Assembly (NCBI GenBank): GCA_963728985.1
Contig: CAVSME010000011.1
Coordinates: 1 to 64,000, forward strand
Origin: DASXAI01 sp963728985
GTDB taxonomy: Bacteria > Actinomycetota > Acidimicrobiia > Acidimicrobiales > Ilumatobacteraceae
Length of the DNA stretch: 64,000 nt
Direction: 5' to 3'
Every line of letters starts with the position of its first letter. Positions within the stretch are counted from its first letter, which is position 1. The notes beneath the pieces were generated by a model. The model was not told the origin of the DNA. It saw only the letters and a list, made by a program, of their open reading frames with translations, and ran no database searches. This document shows, one piece after another, positions 51,311 through 59,365 of this stretch. Made by a program: the position numbers and the translations under genes.

Positions 51311-52947
51311 GCCGTCTGCACGCCGGCGGCGTCCTCCAGGCCGAGCATCGTGATGGCGTCCTCGCGCATCTTGAACTTCTGCACCTTCCCCGTCACCGTC
51401 ATCGGGAACTCGTCGGTCACGTGCACGTACCTCGGGATCTTGTAGTGGGCGATGCGGCCCTGGCAGAACTGGCGCACACCCTCGACGTCCACGGCGGCTC
51501 CGGGCCGCGGCTTCACCCACGCCATGATCTCCTCGCCGTAGCGCACATCGGGGACGCCGATGACCTGCACGTCGAGGATGTCGGGATGGCCGTAGAGGAA
51601 CTCCTCGATCTCGCGCGGGTACACGTTCTCGCCGCCCCGGATGATCATGTCCTTGCTGCGACCCACGATGTTCAGGTAGCCCTCGGCGTCCATGACGGCG
51701 AGGTCGCCGGTGTGCATCCACCCGGCGGTGTCGATGGCCTCGGCCGTCTTGTCCGGGTCGTTCCAGTAGCCGAGCATCACGGAGTAGCCCCGCGTGCACA
51801 GCTCGCCGGTCTGGCCCCGCTCCACCACCAGACCGGACGCCGGATCGATCACCTCCACCTCGACGTGGGGATGGACCCGACCGACGGTGCCGACCCGCTT
51901 GTCGATGGGATCGTCCGTCAGCGTCTGGGTGGACACCGGAGACGTCTCCGTCATGCCGTAGCAGATCGTCACTTCCTGCATGTGCATGTCGCTGATGCAC
52001 CGCTTCATGACCTCGACCGGGCACGGTGATCCGGCCATGATGCCGGTGCGCAACGACGACAGGTCGTAGCGGTCGAAGTCGGGCAGGGCCAGTTCGGCGA
52101 TGAACATGGTGGGCACGCCGTACAGGCTGGTGCACTGCTCGGCCTCGACGGCGGCGAGCGTGGCGTCGGGCTCGAACGACGGCGCCGGCACGACGATGCA
52201 GGCGCCGTGCGTGGTGCACGCCAGGTTCCCGAGCACCATGCCGAAGCAGTGGTAGAAGGGCACGGGCACGCAGACGCGGTCCCGTTCGGTGTAGGCGCAC
52301 CCCTCGCCGATGAAGTAGCCGTTGTTCAAGATGTTGTGGTGGCTGAGGGTGGCACCCTTCGGGAAGCCCGTCGTGCCGCTCGTGTACTGGATGTTGATGG
52401 CGTCGTCGAAGTTGAGCTCGGCCGCCCGCTCGGCCACGGCCGCCGCCGGCACCGACGCCGCCCGACCCAGCAGGTCGTCCCAGGCGGGCGTGCCGAGGAA
52501 GACCACGACCTCCAACCCGGGCAGCTGCGGGCGCACCTCGGCCACCATGGCGGCGTAGTCGCTCGTCTTGTGCTCGGTGGCCGACAGCAGCATGCGGCAG
52601 CCGGACTGGCGCAGCACGTACTCCACCTCGTGCGTGCGGTAGGCCGGGTTGATGTTGACGAGGATGACGCCGATGGCGGCGGTGGCGTACTGCGCCAGCA
52701 CCCACTCGGCGTTGTTCGGGCTCCAGATGCCGACCCGGTCGCCCTTGGCCAGGCCGTAGGACAGCAGCCCACGCGCCACCCGCTCGACCTCGGCCAGCAA
52801 CTCGCCGTAGGTCAGGCGGATGCCTTGGTGGCGCACGACCAGCGCCTCGGCATCCGGGAACCGGCGGGTCGTCTCGGCCAGGTTCTCACCGATCGTCTGA
52901 CCGATCAGCGGAACCCCCGATGCGCCGTGCGAGTACGAGAGCTCCAT
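51307..52947 (-). CDS. AMP-binding acyl-CoA synthetase
   Basis: From ATG 52947 the protein has 546 residues with all ANL motifs: NIQYTSGTTGFPKGATLSHH (P-loop), TICYGMTETSPVS, GWMHTGDLAVMDAEGYL, GRSKDMIIRGGENVYPREIE and VTGKVQKFKMRE with the C-terminal catalytic lysine. It forms acyl-CoA from a carboxylic acid, ATP and CoA; medium to long-chain acids are typical. The stop overlaps the GH1 start. GTG 52965 is an alternative start six codons upstream. Confidence 0.88.
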   Translation of the reverse strand: MELSYSHGASGVPLIGQTIGENLAETTRRFPDAEALVVRHQGIRLTYGELLAEVERVARGLLSYGLAKGDRVGIWSPNNAEWVLAQYATAAIGVILVNINPAYRTHEVEYVLRQSGCRMLLSATEHKTSDYAAMVAEVRPQLPGLEVVVFLGTPAWDDLLGRAASVPAAAVAERAAELNFDDAINIQYTSGTTGFPKGATLSHHNILNNGYFIGEGCAYTERDRVCVPVPFYHCFGMVLGNLACTTHGACIVVPAPSFEPDATLAAVEAEQCTSLYGVPTMFIAELALPDFDRYDLSSLRTGIMAGSPCPVEVMKRCISDMHMQEVTICYGMTETSPVSTQTLTDDPIDKRVGTVGRVHPHVEVEVIDPASGLVVERGQTGELCTRGYSVMLGYWNDPDKTAEAIDTAGWMHTGDLAVMDAEGYLNIVGRSKDMIIRGGENVYPREIEEFLYGHPDILDVQVIGVPDVRYGEEIMAWVKPRPGAAVDVEGVRQFCQGRIAHYKIPRYVHVTDEFPMTVTGKVQKFKMREDAITMLGLEDAAGVQTA

Positions 52948-53006
52948 CGCCACCACCTCTCTCACCCCGAACGTCCGACACTACGCCGCCGCGGGACCCC
53001 GATCGA

Positions 53007-54167
53007 TCAACCGTTGGCCTTCTCGGCCTCGTACCGGGCGGTGGCGATCTCCACGGCCTTGAGGTTGCTCTCGACGAGGACAGGGCGGGCCGACCGGGCC
53101 CGAGTGCGGGCGTCGGCCGTCGACTGGTGCTGGCCCTGGAACCGGGGAGCGACATGGCGGGCGAACAGGTCGAAGCTGCGCCACTTCGCCGCCGGCGGGG
53201 CCCAGTCGTGGGCCAGCTGCAGGTAGGCGCCGAACCCGCCATCGGACTGCTTCCACAACCGGTCGATCTGCTCCACGGCGTCGTCGGGCGTCCCAACGGT
53301 GCCGATGCCGCTCTCGTTCACGAAGTCGATGTACTCCTTCACGTTGGTGCCCTGACCCACGTCCATCTGCGGGAAGGCAGCGGTGTGCTGGAAGTAGTCG
53401 AACCACGTGGCGATGCCGTGGGCCACGTCGGCGTAGGCCTGCTCGCGCGTCTCGGCCAGGTGCATCAGCCCCACGAGTCGCCACGCGTCTCGGTCAACGG
53501 TGACGCCGTAGTGGGCAGCCCGCTCCTCCATCACCTGCCAGTGCAGGCCCAGGACGTCGAATCCGGCGGCCATCGTGGCCCCCACCGACAGCAGGCCGTG
53601 GCCGTAGCGCCCGGCCAGCCGGGGACCGGCCGGTGAGGCCACGGCGGCGATCGCGATCTCGGGGTGGGGATGCGTGTACGGGCGCAGGTGGAGGCGCGCC
53701 TCGTTGAGGGTCCAGCGGTCGTTGCTGAAGGTGACCGGCTCCTCGCTGCGCATCAGCCGGGTGATGATGTCGACGGCGTCCTCGAGCAGGTCGCGCGTCT
53801 GCGGCATGTCGAGTCCGATCATGGCGGCGTCGCTGGGCAATGCTCCCGGGCCGAGGCCGAGCATGAAGCGGCCCTTCGACAGGTGGTCGAGCTGGACGGC
53901 CCGCTCGGCCACCCACAGCGGGTTGTGGTAGCTGGCGCTCACGACGCCCGTGCCCAGCCGGATCGTGCGGGTGCGTTGGAAGGCGGCGGCGATGAAGATC
54001 TCGGGCGAGGCGATGATCTCGGTGCCGGCGGAGTGGTGCTCGCCGATCCACGCCTCGTCGTAGCCCAACCGGTCGAGGTGCTCGATCAGGTCGAGGTCCT
54101 GGTCGATCAGCAGCGTCGGGTTCTCCCCGGCCGGATGGAATGGCGCCATGAAGATGCCGAAGCGCAT
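53007..54167 (-). CDS. Luciferase-like (LLM class) flavin-dependent monooxygenase
   Basis: The 386-residue protein starts MRFGIFMAPFHPAGENPTLL and has DEAWIGEHHSAGTEIIASPE, VVSASYHNPLWVAERAVQLD and KGRFMLGLGPGALPSDAAMI, as in bacterial luciferase-type F420- or FMN-dependent oxidoreductases. The TIM barrel is complete, with an extra C-terminal helical tail. Substrate unknown. It lies 59 bases upstream of the acyl-CoA ligase on the same strand, so these two and GH1 may form one operon. Confidence 0.86.
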   Translation of the reverse strand: MRFGIFMAPFHPAGENPTLLIDQDLDLIEHLDRLGYDEAWIGEHHSAGTEIIASPEIFIAAAFQRTRTIRLGTGVVSASYHNPLWVAERAVQLDHLSKGRFMLGLGPGALPSDAAMIGLDMPQTRDLLEDAVDIITRLMRSEEPVTFSNDRWTLNEARLHLRPYTHPHPEIAIAAVASPAGPRLAGRYGHGLLSVGATMAAGFDVLGLHWQVMEERAAHYGVTVDRDAWRLVGLMHLAETREQAYADVAHGIATWFDYFQHTAAFPQMDVGQGTNVKEYIDFVNESGIGTVGTPDDAVEQIDRLWKQSDGGFGAYLQLAHDWAPPAAKWRSFDLFARHVAPRFQGQHQSTADARTRARSARPVLVESNLKAVEIATARYEAEKANG

Positions 54168-54240
54168 GCGGGTCACGGTGCAGCCCCCTCGCTCATGGCC
54201 ACGGTCCCCAGCGGCCGGGCTCGGGGCGAGCGTAGGCCGT

Positions 54241-55056
54241 TCAGGTCGTGGCCAGGAGCACGACGAAAACGGCGGCGTTGAGCAGCGCATGGGCCACCAT
54301 CCCCGGCCCGAGGCGTTTGGTCAGCTGCGCGGTGGCACCGAGCACGATGCCCACGGCCGACAGGATGAGGATCAGACCGACGTTGCCCCACCCGTAGTTC
54401 GGCGAGGCGTGGTAGGCCCCGAAGATCATGCCCTGCAGCGCGATCGCCCCCGGCGGCGCGAGGCGCGACCGCAGGGCACTGAGGAGCAGCCCCCGGAAGA
54501 AGAGCTCCTCCACGAGCGGCGCGGCCACGACGGCGACGGCCGCCAGCATCAGGTACAGGCCGCGATCGTCGGACGCCGAGACACCCTCCGTGTTGCTGCG
54601 CACCGGCAGGTGCAGGAGCTCCACCGCCAGGAACACGATGCGCTCGGCCTGCAGCGCGATGAACGCCACCGCCAGCCCCAGGGCGAGGTCGATCGGCCGG
54701 GCCCGGACGCCGAGGTCGGTCCCGATCCGACCGGTGCCCCACCGCCGGCTGGCGTAGAAGCAGAACCACGCCATCGGTCCGTACAGGGCCCCCGTGACGA
54801 GGACCACAGCGGGGACGATGGGGAGGAAGCCGGCCACGACGGACGCCACGAGGTGCAGCCCGATCAGCACGGCGGTGATGGCGATGAGACCCCACAGGCC
54901 GGCCTCGATCGGCATGGTGGGAGCGGGCGTCGGCGGCGGTGTCGGCGTGTGCACCTGCCATGACCACGCCTGGCCGTCCCACCAGCGGTAGGTCGCGCGC
55001 TGCCACGGATCGAGGTACCAACCCGCCGGTGGCGCCGAGGGCGGCGCGAAGCTCAT
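54241..55056 (-). CDS. CPBP family intramembrane metalloprotease with N-terminal DUF2510
   Basis: The 271-residue protein begins with a DUF2510-like segment (PPAGWYLDPWQRATYRWWDG), a proline-rich linker and then about seven membrane segments. The CPBP/Rce1 motifs PLVEELFFRGLLLSAL (EExxxR), MIFGAYHAS (FxxxH) and VAHALLNAAVFVV (HxxxN) are intact. Such proteins are intramembrane proteases or prenyl-protein-processing relatives, and in some cases bacteriocin self-protection factors. Nothing nearby indicates a partner. Confidence 0.85.
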   Translation of the reverse strand: MSFAPPSAPPAGWYLDPWQRATYRWWDGQAWSWQVHTPTPPPTPAPTMPIEAGLWGLIAITAVLIGLHLVASVVAGFLPIVPAVVLVTGALYGPMAWFCFYASRRWGTGRIGTDLGVRARPIDLALGLAVAFIALQAERIVFLAVELLHLPVRSNTEGVSASDDRGLYLMLAAVAVVAAPLVEELFFRGLLLSALRSRLAPPGAIALQGMIFGAYHASPNYGWGNVGLILILSAVGIVLGATAQLTKRLGPGMVAHALLNAAVFVVLLATT

Positions 55057-55089
55057 GCCCCGCTGATGCTACCGACGGGTCCGGCGCCC

Positions 55090-55716
55090 TCACCCGGCAA
55101 CGAGGCGGTGCGCCCGCGCCCGCGTGGCGGCCACGATCTCGGCGTTCGGGCCGTCGACCCGCGCCACCCAGTCGGCCGCCGCCTCGGCGCTGCCGTACGT
55201 CGCCCGCTGCCGGGCCAGCAGCCGCTTGGTGCAGACGGCGGCGGCGGTGTCGAGGTACCAGCCCTCCGTCAGGCACGCGCCGACCCGCGCCCAGGCCCCG
55301 TCGGCGAGCAGCAAGTAGTTCCCCTCGATCAGCACGACACGGGCGGCGGCGGGGATGGCGATGGCGCCGGCGATCGCCTCCTCCCGGCTGCGATCGAAGC
55401 GCGGCGCATAGACGACGGGCTCGTCACGGCGTGCCACCCGCTCGACCACCGAGGCCAGCCCCTCGCTGTCGAAGGTGTCGGGCGCGCCCTTGCGCTGGCG
55501 GCGGCCGAGGGCCTCGAGCACCTCGTTGGCGAGGTGGAAGCCGTCCATGGGCAGCACGACGGCCACGCCCGTCCCCTTCCTGGCCTCGACGGCGGCGACC
55601 AGGGTTCGCGACAGCGTGCTCTTGCCGGCGCCCGGCGGCCCCACGACGCCGACGATGACCCGGCCGTCCGGTCCGGCGGCGGCCAGCAGCTCGTCCAGGC
55701 GGTCGACCAGCTCCAC
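55090..55716 (-). CDS. Nucleoside/nucleotide kinase family protein (uridine/pantothenate kinase-like)
   Basis: GTG 55716 (MELVDRLDELLAAAGPDGRV) gives 208 residues. VIVGVVGPPGAGKSTLSRTL is the P-loop, VVLPMDGFHLANEVLEALGR contains the DGFH motif of the PanK/UdK-like group, and RVVLIEGNYLLLADG is the Walker B region. This group phosphorylates small sugars, nucleosides or pantothenate. Substrate unassigned. Divergent from the pirin gene with a 55-base shared promoter. Confidence 0.8.
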   Translation of the reverse strand: MELVDRLDELLAAAGPDGRVIVGVVGPPGAGKSTLSRTLVAAVEARKGTGVAVVLPMDGFHLANEVLEALGRRQRKGAPDTFDSEGLASVVERVARRDEPVVYAPRFDRSREEAIAGAIAIPAAARVVLIEGNYLLLADGAWARVGACLTEGWYLDTAAAVCTKRLLARQRATYGSAEAAADWVARVDGPNAEIVAATRARAHRLVAG

Positions 55717-55760
55717 ACCGCTGATCGTGCCAGCACGGAATGCGCGGCGCTCGCATATAG

Positions 55761-55772
55761 TTGCACATGCAA
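55761..55772 (+). promoter_or_regulatory. Palindromic operator at the pirin start
   Basis: TTGCA-CA-TGCAA is a perfect dyad ending at the first base of the pirin ATG, preceded by CATATAG, a plausible -10. It resembles sites of MarR/DUF24-type regulators that often control pirin genes. No such regulator is adjacent. The nearest MarR gene is at 49303. Confidence 0.45.
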
Positions 55773-56491
55773 TGATGACGACCATCGACGTCCGCGCCGC
55801 CGCCACCCGCGACCACACCAGCATCGACTGGCTGGACAGCCGCCACAGCTTCAGCTTCGGGCCGCACTGGGACCCCGCCAACACCGGTCACGGCCTCCTC
55901 GTGGTGAGCAACGATGACCGGGTGCGGGCCGGTTCGGGCTTCTCCACCCATCCCCATCGCGACATGGAGATCATCACGTGGGTGCTGGACGGCGAGCTGG
56001 AGCACACCGATTCCGAGCGCAACCGTGGCGTCATCTACCCGGGCCTGGCCCAGCGGATGAGCGCTGGTCGCGGCATCCGCCACTCGGAGATCAACCACAG
56101 CGCCACCGACGACGTCCACTTCGTCCAGATGTGGGTGCTGCCCGATACGCCCTCGATCGATCCCGGCTACGAGCAGCTCGACATCGGCCCGCAGCTCGCC
56201 GGCGGTGGCCTGGTACCCGTCGCCTCCGGTCACGACCTCGACGCCGCCATCCGCATCCACCAGCGGGACGCCACGTTCTGGGTGGGACGGCTGGGTCCCG
56301 GCGAGTCCGTGGCCGTCCCCGACGCGCCGTACGTCCACGTGTTCGTCGGCCGCGGCACGGTGACGCTGGAAGGCGCCGGCGTCCTGGCCGAGGGCGACGC
56401 CGCCCGGCTCACCGGCGCCGGCTCACCCACGGTCACCGCCGGCGACGGCGGCGCCGAAGTGCTGGCGTGGGCGATGGCCACCTCTCGGTAG
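55772..56491 (+). CDS. Pirin family protein
   Basis: The 239-residue bicupin has the pirin signature GFSTHPHRDMEIITWVLDGE, where His residues bind iron, and AGRGIRHSEINHSATDDVHF with the third His and the Glu. WVLPDTPSIDPGYEQ follows. Bacterial pirins act as quercetinase-like dioxygenases or redox-sensitive regulators. Tandem ATG codons at 55772 and 55775 make the exact start ambiguous by one residue. Confidence 0.88.
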   Translation: MMTTIDVRAAATRDHTSIDWLDSRHSFSFGPHWDPANTGHGLLVVSNDDRVRAGSGFSTHPHRDMEIITWVLDGELEHTDSERNRGVIYPGLAQRMSAGRGIRHSEINHSATDDVHFVQMWVLPDTPSIDPGYEQLDIGPQLAGGGLVPVASGHDLDAAIRIHQRDATFWVGRLGPGESVAVPDAPYVHVFVGRGTVTLEGAGVLAEGDAARLTGAGSPTVTAGDGGAEVLAWAMATSR

Positions 56492-56500
56492 TGACCCGAG

Positions 56501-57136
56501 TCACAAGTCAGCGCGGGCGGCCCACACCGCATAGAGGGGATCGCCGGGGCCCGGTGGGGTGCGGAGGGCGACGTACACGTCGCCGAAGCCCTCGGCCAGC
56601 GTGAAGTACATGCCGACGATGCGGCAGTGGGTGCGGTCGTCGTTGGCCAGCCAGCCCCGGATGGCCTTCGTGGGGAAGCACCGGTTGCTGAACGTCACCA
56701 CGAACGGCGCGCCGGGCCGCAGCACCCGGGCCACCTCCCGGAACACCTCGACCGGCCGCACCAGGTAGTCGACGGAGACGCAGCACGTGGCCGCCGTGAA
56801 CGTGGCGTCGGTGAACGGCAGGGTGGGCTCCACGTTCAGGTCCTGCACCACCCGGGCGGTGGCCATCGGGTTGGCGTCCAGCTCGGACGGGTTGAGGCCG
56901 AGCACGGTCAGCTCGGCGGGCGGGGTGCGCAGGTGGGAGATCCACGACGACATGAGATCGAGCACGTGCCCATCGGGCGGGCCGCTGCCGTCGATCCCGA
57001 GCTCCTCGTAGAGCAGGCCGACCGCCTCGATGGCGCGGTCGTCGATGTGGGTGAGGAGCCGGGGCATCCCGTAGAACGCCGGGTCCGGGCTCTCGTCCTG
57101 GCGATCGAAGAAGCCGGGCGGGAACGGGTCGCTCAC
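56501..57136 (-). CDS. SAM-dependent methyltransferase-like protein
   Basis: The 211-residue protein begins MSDPFPPGFFDRQDESPDPA. VLDLMSSWISHLRTPPAELT is in the position of motif I but lacks the glycine-rich loop (DLMSSW instead of GxGxG). TVLGLNPSELDANPMATARV is motif II and ATCCVSVDYLVRPVEVFREV is motif IV. The pattern fits a conserved cyanobacterial/actinobacterial methyltransferase-like group. SAM binding may be altered. It converges on pirin with a 9-base gap. Confidence 0.78.
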   Translation of the reverse strand: MSDPFPPGFFDRQDESPDPAFYGMPRLLTHIDDRAIEAVGLLYEELGIDGSGPPDGHVLDLMSSWISHLRTPPAELTVLGLNPSELDANPMATARVVQDLNVEPTLPFTDATFTAATCCVSVDYLVRPVEVFREVARVLRPGAPFVVTFSNRCFPTKAIRGWLANDDRTHCRIVGMYFTLAEGFGDVYVALRTPPGPGDPLYAVWAARADL

Positions 57137-57168
57137 GGGGCCGCCGGCGGCGGCAGGAAGGCCGGGAG

Positions 57169-57189
57169 GGCGCTCGCCAGGCGAGCGCC
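57169..57189. repeat. Perfect 9-bp hairpin in the methyltransferase upstream region
   Basis: GGCGCTCGC-CAG-GCGAGCGCC lies 33 bases upstream of the methyltransferase start (minus strand), in the divergent gap 57137-57448. There is no T-tract. It might be an operator or attenuating hairpin. The rest of this 312-base gap shows nothing else that I can name. Confidence 0.4.
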
Positions 57190-57448
57190 GTTCCCGGTGG
57201 CCGCGACGTGGAAGGGCAGGTCAGGAGCGCTGCTCCACGGTGATCGGTGGTTCGAGCCCCCCTCGATGACACCGTCCATCCGCCTAGCTCCCACGCCGCG
57301 GCTCACTTCAAGGCGCTCACAGTAGAGATGGCGGGCTGTGGGGCGCCAGAGGGAAAACCTGTGAATTGAACTGTGGATGGCCGCAACGTGGACGACGCTC
57401 CGTGAGCTTCGAGGCAGGCGCCACCGAGCGCGGCGATACGGTGCCCTG

Positions 57449-58150
57449 ATGCGTCGATTGCTGCCCGCACCGACTGATGACGTCGAGATGGCCGAGGCCT
57501 ACGCCGAGCCCGCCCGCCGCCGCGTCGACGGCCGGCCCTGGCTCCTGGTCAACATGATCACCTCCCTCGACGGCGCCGTCGCCCTCGGCGAGCGCTCCGG
57601 CGGCCTCGGCGGCCCCGCCGACCAGCGGGTGTTCTTCCACCTGCGGGACATCGCCGACGTCATCGTGGTCGGCGCCGGTACGGCCCGAGCCGAGGGCTAC
57701 GGGCCGCCCCGGCGGCCCGGCCAGCGCATCGGCGTCGTGACCCGGCGGGCCAACCTGGACTGGAGCTCGCCCCTGTTCGCCAGCGGGGCCGGCTTCGTGA
57801 TCACCACCCTCGACGCCCCCGATGTCCCGGTCGACGCCGTGCGGGCCGGCCACGATCAGCTCGACCTGGCCGAGGCGCTGCGCCAGCTCGACGGCGAGGT
57901 GGCGCTGTGCGAAGGCGGGCCCACGCTGAATGGCGACCTGCTGGCCGCCGACCTGATCGACGAGTGGTGCCTCACGGTGGCTCCGCTCCTGGCCGGCGGT
58001 GGCGCCGGGCGGGCGGCGGTGTCGCCGGTCGAGCACCCGAGCGGCTTCCAGATCGCCCATCTGCTGACCGAGGACGGTTACCTCTTCCTGCGGGCCCTGC
58101 GCGACGCACCTTCGTCGCCATCCTCCGCTGTCGCGTCGGCTGGCTCCTGA
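57449..58150 (+). CDS. RibD C-terminal/dihydrofolate-reductase-like protein
   Basis: From ATG 57449 the protein has 233 residues. RPWLLVNMITSLDGAVALGE is the RibD-C/DHFR opening, IADVIVVGAGTARAEGYGPP the NADPH-binding motif, and EVALCEGGPTLNGDLLAADL, then DEWCLTVAPLLAGG, the substrate-side motifs. The deaminase domain of full RibD is absent. It may reduce a pyrimidine or pterin-like compound. The C-terminal tail (SSPSSAVASAGS) and stop codon are encoded by a REP-like repeat. Confidence 0.85.
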   Translation: MRRLLPAPTDDVEMAEAYAEPARRRVDGRPWLLVNMITSLDGAVALGERSGGLGGPADQRVFFHLRDIADVIVVGAGTARAEGYGPPRRPGQRIGVVTRRANLDWSSPLFASGAGFVITTLDAPDVPVDAVRAGHDQLDLAEALRQLDGEVALCEGGPTLNGDLLAADLIDEWCLTVAPLLAGGGAGRAAVSPVEHPSGFQIAHLLTEDGYLFLRALRDAPSSPSSAVASAGS

Positions 58151-58411
58151 CTCGCTGCGCTTCGGAGGGCGAGCGGATGGGTGAGGAAACCGATCCGAGG
58201 GCGATGAGGCTGCTCGGCCGGTTTCGACAATCGGCGTTTGGGTGCCGATTGCCTCGCCTGGCGGGCCGATCGGCACCCATGACCGAATCGGCACCCAACG
58301 TCGCTCACGGATCGTGGCCACCGGCCCCGTCCGCGCGGATCGCGAGCACCTCTCCGCTCGCCCTCTCGGACAATCCCACCATCGGCTGCCCCGGCGGCGC
58401 ACGGCGCCGCC
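58128..58411 (+). repeat. REP-like element, copy 3, interrupted by a MITE-like insertion
   Basis: The left part (GGCTCCTGACTCGCTGCGCT, then TCGGA at 58162-58166) and the right part (TCGGACAATCCCACCATCGG from 58366, then the hairpin GGCGGCGC-ACG-GCGCCGCC) join into one element matching copies 1 and 2. It lies between convergent ribD-like and nrdR genes. The RibD-like stop codon is inside it. The intervening 199 bases are the separate inserted element. Confidence 0.65.
58165..58365. mobile_element. MITE-like insertion with 13-bp terminal inverted repeats
   Basis: The ends are GAGGGCGAGCGGA (58165-58177) and its exact reverse complement TCCGCTCGCCCTC (58353-58365). TCGGA flanks both sides (58162-58166 and 58366-58370), consistent with a 5-base target duplication that overlaps the first terminal repeat by two bases. 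The inside codes for nothing obvious. It holds an inverted pair GGGTGCCGAT/ATCGGCACCC and a block shared with 49920-50013. No transposase, so it would be mobilised in trans. Confidence 0.6.
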
Positions 58412-58449
58412 CCGCCGGCCACCGCGGAGCGGTTCCCGTGGCCCTCGAC

Positions 58450-58917
58450 CTAATGCTGTTTGGGCGCCGTGCCCTTGGCCAGGAGGGTGAGCTCGCGCTC
58501 GAAGTCGGCGGCGTCGTCGAAGCCCTTGTAGACGCTGGCGAAGCGCAGGTATGCCACCTCGTCCACGTGGCGCAGGGCGTCGAGCACGGCCACGCCCACG
58601 TGGGCCGAGGTGACCTCGGGCCCGTCGAGGCGCATGGCGTCCTCGACGTCGATGGCGAGGTTCTCGAGCTCCTCCTCGCTCACCGGTCGTCCCTTGGCCG
58701 CCGCCCGCACGCCACTGACGATCTTGGCCCGGTCGAATGGCACCCGCTGCCCCGAGCGCTTGGTCACGACGAGCGGTGCCTCCTCCATGCGCTCGAACGT
58801 GGTGAAGCGGTACTGGCACGACGGGCACAGCCGCCGCCGGCGGATGGCGGCGCCGTCTTGGGCCGTGCGCGAATCGACCACCTTGGTGTCGTCGGCTCGG
58901 CACGCAGGGCAACGCAC
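58450..58917 (-). CDS. nrdR: Transcriptional repressor NrdR
   Basis: The 155-residue protein has the N-terminal zinc ribbon with Cys3, Cys6, Cys31 and Cys34 (MRCPACRADDTKVVDSR, then RLCPSCQYRFTTFER). An ATP-cone follows (LVVTKRSGQRVPFDRAKIVS, then AYLRFASVYKGFDDAADFER). NrdR senses ATP/dATP and represses ribonucleotide reductase genes. Its usual partner nrdJ or nrdAB is not in this window. Starts at GTG. Its position next to lexA is common in this lineage. Confidence 0.95.
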   Translation of the reverse strand: MRCPACRADDTKVVDSRTAQDGAAIRRRRLCPSCQYRFTTFERMEEAPLVVTKRSGQRVPFDRAKIVSGVRAAAKGRPVSEEELENLAIDVEDAMRLDGPEVTSAHVGVAVLDALRHVDEVAYLRFASVYKGFDDAADFERELTLLAKGTAPKQH

Positions 58918-58974
58918 GCGACGAACGGTAGCCCCCGCACTGGTCCACCGGCTCGGGGAAGAGGCCGGGTCAGG

Positions 58975-59346
58975 TCATGGCAGCGCGAGCACCTGGCCGA
59001 CGGCCAGCCCGGCACCCCCGTTGGCGGTGCTCAGCCCTCGGACCAGCGGCCGGACGTCACCCTCGGGCTGGAGCGAGCGGGCGATGCTCCACAGGGTGTC
59101 ACCCGGTTGCACCACGTACGTGGCGGTGCCGGGACGGTGCCCGGGGACGGCAGGAGTGCCCCCGAGCACCGTCGAGACCCGGCCGACCACGAGGGCGGCC
59201 ATGACGATCACGGCGAGGAGCACGCCGGCGACCACGACCCGGCGTCGGCGGATGACGGCGGGGGGCGGCGCCACGAGCACGAGGCGCGGCCGGGGCAGCA
59301 ACGGCTGGGTCTCGAGCGGGGTGGCGGTGACCATCGCGGCGGCCAT
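58975..59346 (-). CDS. LysM-domain membrane protein, likely SOS-induced division inhibitor
   Basis: The 123-residue protein has one transmembrane helix (VVVAGVLLAVIVMAALVVG, about residues 37-55) and then a single LysM domain (TATYVVQPGDTLWSIARSL, then GLAVGQVLALP). It is divergent from lexA across an array of LexA boxes, the arrangement of YneA and ChiZ-type cell-division suppressors of Gram-positive bacteria. SOS-controlled inhibition of septation is therefore the likely role. Confidence 0.82.
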   Translation of the reverse strand: MAAAMVTATPLETQPLLPRPRLVLVAPPPAVIRRRRVVVAGVLLAVIVMAALVVGRVSTVLGGTPAVPGHRPGTATYVVQPGDTLWSIARSLQPEGDVRPLVRGLSTANGGAGLAVGQVLALP

Positions 59347-59365
59347 GGGCGGTCTCCTCGGTGAA

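Noticed and set aside
56492..56506. Small hairpin GTGAC-CCGA-GTCAC between pirin and the methyltransferase as a terminator
   Set aside because: The stem is only 5 bp with a 4-base loop, has no T-tract and overlaps the methyltransferase stop. Too weak to call.
57230..57290. tRNA-like T-arm text (GGTTCGAGCCC) in the gap upstream of the RibD-like gene
   Set aside because: The flanking bases do not pair as a T-stem, and no acceptor stem, anticodon arm or D-arm can be built around it.
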